Positions 59,577 through 64,000 of a stretch of DNA of 64,000 bases are shown one piece after another (position 1 is the stretch's first letter; every line of letters starts with the position of its first letter). The translations under genes and the position numbers were made by a program. The DNA is from Methyloligella solikamskensis (GTDB lineage: Bacteria > Pseudomonadota > Alphaproteobacteria > Rhizobiales > Methyloligellaceae), in NCBI RefSeq assembly GCF_042676065.1, contig NZ_JBHTJO010000001.1, positions 868,001 to 932,000 of the forward strand. The letters run 5' to 3'. The notes under the pieces are model-generated. The model did no database searches. It had not been told where the DNA came from and worked only from the letters and a program-made list of their open reading frames with translations.

Positions 59577-60689
59577 CTAGCGGTTGGCGATGATCAGCTC
59601 GAAGAACATGCAGAACAGCTCGCGCTCGGTGGTGATGTCGAGCTTGTAGTAGAGCCGGTGCTTGTGGTTGCGGATGGTGCCGGCGGTGAGCCCCATGGTC
59701 TCGGCGATGAGGGCCGGGGGCACGCCTTTCAGGATATAGCCGACGATTTCCGTCTCCCGCGGCGTGAGAGCATGGCGGTTGGCGAATTGCTCGACCAGCT
59801 CGGTTTCCGACAGGTCCACGTAGCTCGGCGAGGCTTCTTCCAGGAGATAGGCGCGGCCGCCGGGTGCGACGGCATTCTGCTGATCCAGGGTCTCCCAATG
59901 GACGATGAGATCGTCCTCAAGCGCTTCGAAGCCCTCCGCCCGGTCGCCTGACAGCGCGCGGATCTCCTTCTCGCGCGCCTTGCTGACGCGGCTTTCCCAA
60001 AGCGCGTTGCGGAAGGCGATCTGGCCTTGGGTGTCGATCATCATGAAGGCGATCTGGCTGTCGTCGAGATAGCCGCCGCGCCAACCGAACACGCAGCGAT
60101 CCACATGGAGCGCGTGGAGATTGTTTAGCAGCGGGAAGAGCTGCGCCGCAGTCGCGATCTCGCGGGGACTGAACAATGTGTCCGCGCGGTCGACGCAGAT
60201 CGCGGTCCAGATGCCGCCGGTGGTGGGCAGCAGGATCACCAGTTCGTCGAGGATCTCGGCCGTCTGATACATGCCCTCGTAATAGAGGGTGTCGGCGCCG
60301 CTCTGGCGGAGCTGGTCGAAGGTCAGCACGTTCTGCTCCACGCCTGTGCGCACCATGCGCAGCAGCGGGTCGATGCGGTAGTAGCGGGCGAGATAGTTCT
60401 CCACCGCCTCGTCGGTCATGGAGGTGTTGACCAGGAATTCGGGTTTGGAAAACTTCGCGTAGCGGATGACCAGGGCGCGGTCGGAGTGAAGCGCGCGGGT
60501 CACACAGTCCGCGGCGGCCTCGTAGAAATGCGAGCTGCCGACGGCACCCGCCACGCCGGCGAGGCTTTCGAACAGCGGGTCGAGGCCCGGCGGCACGGAA
60601 GCGCGCCCGGCGTCTTGAGTCTCGCCGTTCTTCTTGTCCGGCCCTTCGCGCCGGTCGATATCCCGCAACCGCTCCTGCAGCAGGGGCAT
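59577..60689 (-). CDS. LuxR-family transcriptional regulator
   Basis: A 370-residue regulator. The C-terminal HTH reads LTPRETEIVGYILKGVPPALIAETMGL and then TIRNHKHRLYYKLDI, typical of LuxR output domains. The N-terminal ~300 residues hold two alpha/beta sensor-like regions without a recognisable autoinducer motif or receiver aspartate. It diverges from the amidase gene, with a GTCAC palindrome between them, and probably controls it. It is convergent with the VOC gene, seven bases apart. Confidence 0.85.
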   Translation of the reverse strand: MPLLQERLRDIDRREGPDKKNGETQDAGRASVPPGLDPLFESLAGVAGAVGSSHFYEAAADCVTRALHSDRALVIRYAKFSKPEFLVNTSMTDEAVENYLARYYRIDPLLRMVRTGVEQNVLTFDQLRQSGADTLYYEGMYQTAEILDELVILLPTTGGIWTAICVDRADTLFSPREIATAAQLFPLLNNLHALHVDRCVFGWRGGYLDDSQIAFMMIDTQGQIAFRNALWESRVSKAREKEIRALSGDRAEGFEALEDDLIVHWETLDQQNAVAPGGRAYLLEEASPSYVDLSETELVEQFANRHALTPRETEIVGYILKGVPPALIAETMGLTAGTIRNHKHRLYYKLDITTERELFCMFFELIIANR

Positions 60690-60804
60690 ATTTGCTCTCC
60701 TGTCAGCCGCTTTTCCGTTGCGGGGCGGCCATCCTAGTGCAGATGGGCTGAAGCCATAAGGGGGCGCGGCATTGGCCCCTATTTGAACCGCTGAGGTGCC
60801 GCGT

Positions 60805-60820
60805 GGTGACGTTTGTCACC
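60805..60820. promoter_or_regulatory. Perfect dyad GGTGAC-N4-GTCACC between LuxR and amidase genes
   Basis: GGTGACGTTTGTCACC is perfectly symmetric with 6-bp arms and lies 37 bases before the amidase ATG (60857). Position between divergent genes suggests an operator, perhaps for the LuxR regulator. Only one copy was seen. Confidence 0.45.
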
Positions 60821-60856
60821 GTTGTATGGTCGCGTGCATCAATCGATCTTAATCCC

Positions 60857-62257
60857 ATGAGCTATAGAAGCGCTCGCGACATCCGGGAGGCGGTGCTTTC
60901 CGGCGATACGACGTGCGAGGCCGTGGTCGCGGGCGCGATCGCGCGTGCCAAGGCTGTCCAGCCTGAGCTCAATCCCTTCACGATCCTCCTGGAGGACGAG
61001 GCGCTGGAAACGGCTCGCGCGCTCGATGCCGAAGGACCGGGAGAGACGCCCTGCCTACTGCACGGTGTGCCCCTCGTCATCAAGGACATGACGCCCACCA
61101 AGGGCCATCCCACCACCATGGGGTCGCTCACGACTGGCGACGGTCTGACCGATCACGATGCGGTGGTGGTCGAACGGCTTAAGTCTCAGGGCGCTATCGT
61201 CATCGGCAAGACGACCACGGCGGAGTTCGCCTTCTCCAGCTTCACCCGCTCGAAGCGTTATGGCTTCACGCGCAATCCCTGGGATCCTGAGCGCACGCCC
61301 GGCGGGTCGTCCGGCGGCTCGGCGGTGTCGGTTGCGACCGGCGTGGTGCCGCTCGGCGAGGGTACGGATATGGGCGGCTCGGTGCGCATCCCGGCGGGGG
61401 CTTCTGGCATCGTTGGCTTCAAGCCTAGCCTGGGGCGGATCCCGATGACCATCCTGCCCAACGGGCTGAACACCATCTCCCATTTCGGGCCGCTGGCGTC
61501 CTGTGTGGAGGATGCGGCGTTGTTCGTCGCCGCCACGGCGGGGCAGCATCCCGGCGATCTTCTTTCTCAGCGAACCCCGTTCCAGCTGGCCGAAACCGTG
61601 CCGGTCCCTGTGAAAGGCCTGCGCTTCGCGCTTTCCGTCGATCTCGGCTATTGCGATGTGCAGCAGGATGTGGCGGACGCCATGCACCGTACCGCAGAGC
61701 AGATCGCCGCGAACGGTGCGGAGATCGTCGAGGTCTCCTTGGGGTGGACGCGCGCCGTCTATGACGAGTGGCTGAAGCAGTGGAACCAGCTGCTCTCGCT
61801 CTTTCCAACCGGCCAGACTGAAGAGCAGCTCGCCCAGTTGGATCCGGCGCTTGCCGAATGCATCCGCGATGGCCGCGCGCTGTCGGCTACGGAGTACATG
61901 GCGGTGGATCGCTTGCGCACGGAGATGAGCCTGCAGCTCGGCGAGATCTTCGAATCTTGCGACGCGCTGCTCTGCCCGACAAATGCGGTGGAGGCGCCGC
62001 CGGTGGATGCGCCGGAGGCCGAATACGAGAAGGATACGGCCGAGGGCAAATTCCGCGCCTTCGACATGACCCATCCCTTCAACATGGTCTCCAGCCTGCC
62101 GGTGCTTTCGCTGCCCATCGGGCTGACGCAAGCCGGCCTGCCCATCGGCATGCAAATCGCCGGGCCAGCGCACACGGACGAGCGCCTGCTCGCCATCGCC
62201 GGCGGCATCGAAGCCCTGCGCGGCCCGTTTCCCGCGCCGCCCACTTTTCAACAGTAA
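60857..62257 (+). CDS. Amidase-signature-family amidohydrolase
   Basis: A 466-residue amidase. The Ser-cisSer-Lys triad is visible: Lys in PLVIKDMTPTKG, the linker RTPGGSSGGSAVSVATG and the nucleophile Ser in GTDMGGSVRIPAG. It hydrolyses an amide to acid plus ammonia or amine. Start ATG 60857; an in-frame GTG at 60803 is not favoured because the conserved region begins later. It is 14 bases ahead of the M24 peptidase, so they are probably co-expressed. Confidence 0.9.
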   Translation: MSYRSARDIREAVLSGDTTCEAVVAGAIARAKAVQPELNPFTILLEDEALETARALDAEGPGETPCLLHGVPLVIKDMTPTKGHPTTMGSLTTGDGLTDHDAVVVERLKSQGAIVIGKTTTAEFAFSSFTRSKRYGFTRNPWDPERTPGGSSGGSAVSVATGVVPLGEGTDMGGSVRIPAGASGIVGFKPSLGRIPMTILPNGLNTISHFGPLASCVEDAALFVAATAGQHPGDLLSQRTPFQLAETVPVPVKGLRFALSVDLGYCDVQQDVADAMHRTAEQIAANGAEIVEVSLGWTRAVYDEWLKQWNQLLSLFPTGQTEEQLAQLDPALAECIRDGRALSATEYMAVDRLRTEMSLQLGEIFESCDALLCPTNAVEAPPVDAPEAEYEKDTAEGKFRAFDMTHPFNMVSSLPVLSLPIGLTQAGLPIGMQIAGPAHTDERLLAIAGGIEALRGPFPAPPTFQQ

Positions 62258-62271
62258 CGAAGGAGTCCCCT

Positions 62272-63498
62272 ATGCCCGGACCTCAAATCAGCGATGAAGA
62301 ATTCGCCCAACGCCGCGAGACCGCGAAGCGCCTGGCCAAGGAGCGCGGGCTCGATGCGCTCCTGATCTGGTCGCGCAGCGGCCATACGGTGGAGGCCTAC
62401 GGAGACCTCTATTACCTGACGAACTTCAACTCGCTGTTCCCGGCGGTGCCGGACCGCAAGAGCTGGGCGAGCCGCGGCCACGGCGCGCTGATCCTTCCCG
62501 TCGACGGCGGCGAGCCGGTGCTGATCACTGACTATCTCGACGACCCGGAAGACCGGATCAAGGTGAAGGACGTGCGAGCCGTGCCCGATATCACGGTCTC
62601 GACCGTCGATGCCTTGCGCGAGATGGATCTGATCGACCGCAAGATCGGTCTGGTCGGCGGCATGTCCTTCCTGATGAGCGCCTGGCGCCGGATGGAAGAG
62701 CGGGCCGGCAACCACAAGCTGGATTTCGTCCCGGCCGACGACATGTTCGAGCGCATGCGCCTGATCAAAAGCCCGGGCGAGATCGAGCTGATCCGCCATG
62801 CGGCTGGCGTGGGCGTGAAGTGGATGGACGCCACCATGTCGGCCATCGCCGAAGGCAATACGGAAGGCGATGCTGTGGGTGAAGGCCTGAAGGTGCTGGC
62901 TGCCAATGGCGGCACCCAGCAGGATATCGCCATCGCCAGCGGCCCTTTCGCCATCAACTATATGGGCAGCTCCGGCATTCCCCACTGGAACGTGACGCGG
63001 CCCATGGAGACCGGCGATCTGGTCCATTGCGATCAGTGGGGCCCGGTGGACGGCTACTACACCGACTTCGCCCGTTCGACGGTCGTCGGCGGCAAGCCGA
63101 GTGACGGACAGCGCGAGCTGCTGGAAGGCAGCATGGCCGTGATCCATCACATCATCGACGGCATCAAGCCGGGCGAGACGACCTTTGCCGATCTCTACCG
63201 GCGCGGCGAGAAGTGGCTCGACGATAACGGCTTCGCCAATCACAAGACCTCGGCCGACGAAAGCAACGCGTTCAGCAGCCTGTTCCCCTGCTTCGGCCAT
63301 TCCATCGGGCTCGGCATCGACGGGCCGTGGATCATGGAAGACGAAGACACGGTGGTGGAGCCGAACATGACGCTTGCGGTGGAAGCCCTCGTTGGGCGTC
63401 CGGGCGTCGGCGCGGCCAATTTCGAAGAGAACATCATCGTCCATGAGGACGGGGCGGAGATCATCACGGCGCCTTGCGAGGGAAAGCGCTGGGAGTAG
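62272..63498 (+). CDS. M24-family metallopeptidase / Xaa-Pro dipeptidase or creatinase-like
   Basis: A 408-residue pita-bread-fold protein. A creatinase-N-like domain is followed by the M24 core. All five metal ligands can be placed: two Asp in CDQWGPVDGYYTDFARS, His in FGHSIGLG and two Glu in LAVEALVG and NFEENIIVHED. It may cleave Xaa-Pro bonds or amidino compounds. ATG 62272 follows GAAGGAG. It pairs with the upstream amidase, hinting at breakdown of an amide or peptide-like compound. Confidence 0.88.
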   Translation: MPGPQISDEEFAQRRETAKRLAKERGLDALLIWSRSGHTVEAYGDLYYLTNFNSLFPAVPDRKSWASRGHGALILPVDGGEPVLITDYLDDPEDRIKVKDVRAVPDITVSTVDALREMDLIDRKIGLVGGMSFLMSAWRRMEERAGNHKLDFVPADDMFERMRLIKSPGEIELIRHAAGVGVKWMDATMSAIAEGNTEGDAVGEGLKVLAANGGTQQDIAIASGPFAINYMGSSGIPHWNVTRPMETGDLVHCDQWGPVDGYYTDFARSTVVGGKPSDGQRELLEGSMAVIHHIIDGIKPGETTFADLYRRGEKWLDDNGFANHKTSADESNAFSSLFPCFGHSIGLGIDGPWIMEDEDTVVEPNMTLAVEALVGRPGVGAANFEENIIVHEDGAEIITAPCEGKRWE

Positions 63499-63522
63499 GT
63501 CTCAGGACAGGATCTGAATATG

Positions 63523-63554
63523 AAAAGGGCGCGTCCATCCGGCCGCGCCCTTTT
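63523..63554. terminator. Bidirectional intrinsic terminator
   Basis: Stem AAAAGGGCGCG / CGCGCCCTTTT with a 9-base loop and T/A runs on both sides, between the convergent M24 and cupin-like genes. Confidence 0.88.
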
Positions 63555-63586
63555 TATTTGCAGGTTCTTGCTGAACGACGCGTGGC

Positions 63587-64000
63587 CTAGTTGGCGAGGC
63601 CTTCCTCGTTCTTCTGGCCGCGATAGTAGTAGTTCGCGTTCTTGCCCAGCGCGATCTTGCGGAAGAACTTCCGCAGTTCCTCGGATTTGCGCAGCGGCGA
63701 AGCGACGGCCGAGGCGGTGGCGATGAAGGCCACCTTGGCGGCATCCCAGCTCGGATGAACGCCCGGCGCGGCCTGGGGAAAGCCCCGGTCGCGCAGCATG
63801 GCGTTGGCGATATAGAGCTGGTTCCGCCGCTTGGTCTCCTTGGTCTTCCAGGTGATGGCGACGGAGATAGAATAGCTATCCTTGGTCTTCACGTAGTGGG
63901 GCCAGAGATAGGGCACGAAGACGCCTTCGCCGGGCTTCAGATCGTTGTGCATGGCGCGGGCATCGAAATTGTCGTTATAGGCGACATTCCGGTGCTTGGT
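63587..64000 (-). CDS. Cupin/JmjC-like-domain protein, C-terminal part (5' end outside window)
   Basis: The frame is open to base 64000 on the minus strand; about 137 residues are seen. DLKPGEGVFVPYLWPHYV and YSISVAITWKTKETKR resemble the C-terminal strands of cupin-like JmjC proteins with an Fe-binding His, followed by a helical tail. Such proteins are non-haem iron oxygenases or binding proteins. An internal ATG at 63952 is not the true start because the frame continues upstream. Confidence 0.65.
   Translation of the reverse strand, partial: TKHRNVAYNDNFDARAMHNDLKPGEGVFVPYLWPHYVKTKDSYSISVAITWKTKETKRRNQLYIANAMLRDRGFPQAAPGVHPSWDAAKVAFIATASAVASPLRKSEELRKFFRKIALGKNANYYYRGQKNEEGLAN

Noticed and set aside
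61055..63444. Two ~398-codon minus-strand frames across the amidase and M24 genes
   Set aside because: Antisense shadows without motifs; the plus-strand proteins have complete catalytic sites.
1..64000. Mobile elements, CRISPR arrays, tRNA or rRNA genes
   Set aside because: No transposase or integrase protein, no terminal or spaced direct repeats and no tRNA-like cloverleaf was noticed. A tRNAscan/Infernal run would be decisive.

Overview
The window is high-GC, gene-dense DNA from an alphaproteobacterium, probably in or near the Hyphomicrobiales. This rests on the aerobic (CobG/CobN-type) cobalamin gene set, a RibBA protein with a dead GTP-cyclohydrolase half, a dimethylsulfide monooxygenase very like that of Hyphomicrobium, and a cyoABCD quinol oxidase. 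No rRNA, tRNA, CRISPR array, insertion sequence or phage gene was seen. Both ends cut genes: an acetyltransferase on the left and a cupin-like protein on the right.

Region 1 (0.3-16.7 kb) is an organosulfur catabolic locus. It encodes DmoA (dimethylsulfide monooxygenase) and SfnG (dimethylsulfone monooxygenase), both FMNH2-dependent. With them are two flavin reductases, two riboflavin-synthesis genes (ribA, ribB), an MFS carrier, an OprB-type porin, a Tat-exported SoxC/SorA-type molybdenum enzyme with a short monohaem cytochrome c, an unrecognised ~10-TM membrane protein and a TetR regulator. I infer that DMS and DMSO2 are oxidised, FMN supply is boosted locally, and the resulting sulfite is oxidised in the periplasm. 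A shared palindrome, core TACCG-N2-CGGTA, lies in front of the MFS gene, the msuE-sfnG-ribB operon, dmoA and an orphan hipA-like gene. It is a candidate TetR operator. A structured intergenic stretch (13.28-13.49 kb) holds a 24-codon ORF and a terminator.

Region 2 (16.9-37.9 kb) is an almost complete aerobic cobalamin pathway. A cobalamin riboswitch at 31.24-31.41 kb heads cbtB-cbtA-cobW-cobN-cobG-cobH-cobI-cobJ on the minus strand. cobL-cobE-cobM-cobA-cobB continues on that strand beyond a cobK inserted in the opposite direction. cobP-cobO-cobQ, cobD, cobC and cobF lie to the right. The cobaltochelatase partners CobS/CobT, the lower-ligand genes and CobV are not in the window.

Region 3 (38.0-47.6 kb) looks like nitrogen-compound catabolism. 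It holds a metallo-hydrolase, a choline-kinase-like enzyme, an FAD amine oxidoreductase lacking the GcvT half, an isochorismatase-type hydrolase, a DUF1097 membrane protein, a glutamine-synthetase-like ligase, a nitrilase, a class-I glutamine amidotransferase, an XRE-cupin regulator and an Ntn-type amide hydrolase. The ligase, oxidase, amidotransferase and regulator resemble the Puu gamma-glutamylation route, but the aldehyde dehydrogenase is absent and a nitrilase is present.

Region 4 (47.7-64.0 kb) contains a small exported protein, an AT-richer HEPN-like gene of possible foreign origin, and a sugar-oxidation group (GMC oxidoreductase, SDR, aldose 1-epimerase, SMP-30 lactonase). cyoABCD follows, trailed by a DoxX-like protein, a cupin and a two-domain VOC protein. 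After a LuxR regulator come a divergent amidase and an M24 peptidase, with a bidirectional terminator before the truncated cupin gene.
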